From an uncultured beta proteobacterium (GTDB lineage Bacteria; Pseudomonadota; Gammaproteobacteria; Burkholderiales; Burkholderiaceae_C), in assembly GCA_903870955.1 (NCBI GenBank), contig CAIQEX010000519.1:1-6627 (forward strand): DNA of 6,627 nucleotides, read 5' to 3'. The position numbers and the translations under genes are program-made. The notes beneath the pieces are model-generated. The model was given only the letters and a program-made list of their open reading frames with translations, made no database searches and was not told the DNA's origin. Every line of letters begins with the position of its first letter. Within the stretch, counting starts at the first letter, position 1. Of this stretch, positions 6,607-6,627 are shown one piece after another.

Positions 6607-6627
6607 GTGCGCCCAGCATGGGCGCAC
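6607..6627 (+). repeat. Second perfect hairpin directly after the aceA terminator
   Basis: GTGCGCCCA (6607-6615) and TGGGCGCAC (6619-6627) are perfect 9-base inverted arms around GCA. The hairpin starts at the base after the T run and ends at the last base of the window, so it cannot be seen whether a second T run follows. It may be a tandem backup terminator or belong to the next unit. Confidence 0.65.

Overview
The window reads as a chromosomal segment of a betaproteobacterium, most likely of order Burkholderiales and perhaps Comamonadaceae. The grounds are the DUF3138-like outer-membrane protein, an isocitrate lyase very close to the enterobacterial type standing alone without aceB or aceK beside it, and moderately GC-rich coding sequence. 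This placement is inference from recalled protein families; no search was run. All five genes lie on the + strand.

Layout. Positions 1-502 hold the 3' end of a gene for an outer-membrane beta-barrel protein, closed by a hairpin terminator (529-558). Then comes a compact three-gene cluster (646-4862): a PuuC-like aldehyde dehydrogenase, a 4-aminobutyrate (GABA) aminotransferase (gabT), and a type III glutamine-synthetase-like ligase (glnT/gmaS/puuA-like). It ends in a strong terminator (4889-4935). An AT-rich, dyad-rich regulatory region of about 300 bases follows (4936-5231). It leads into aceA (isocitrate lyase, 5232-6551), which is closed by a strong terminator (6570-6606) with a second perfect hairpin directly behind it at the window edge.

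How the genes fit together. The ligase, aldehyde dehydrogenase and aminotransferase match three steps of gamma-glutamylated amine breakdown. In that route an amine is joined to glutamate, oxidised to an aldehyde and then an acid, the gamma-glutamyl group is removed, and GABA is transaminated to succinic semialdehyde. The amine oxidase (PuuB type), the gamma-Glu-GABA hydrolase (PuuD type) and a dedicated succinic semialdehyde dehydrogenase are not in the window. The cluster is therefore either part of a split pathway or serves another amine. aceA is a separate transcription unit for the glyoxylate shunt. Both units feed succinate into central carbon metabolism, but nothing in the sequence shows they are co-regulated.

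No mobile element, CRISPR array, tRNA or rRNA was seen. The genes are ordinary metabolic genes. The least explained part is the aceA upstream region, with two near-identical palindromes 29 bases apart and a longer imperfect inverted repeat.
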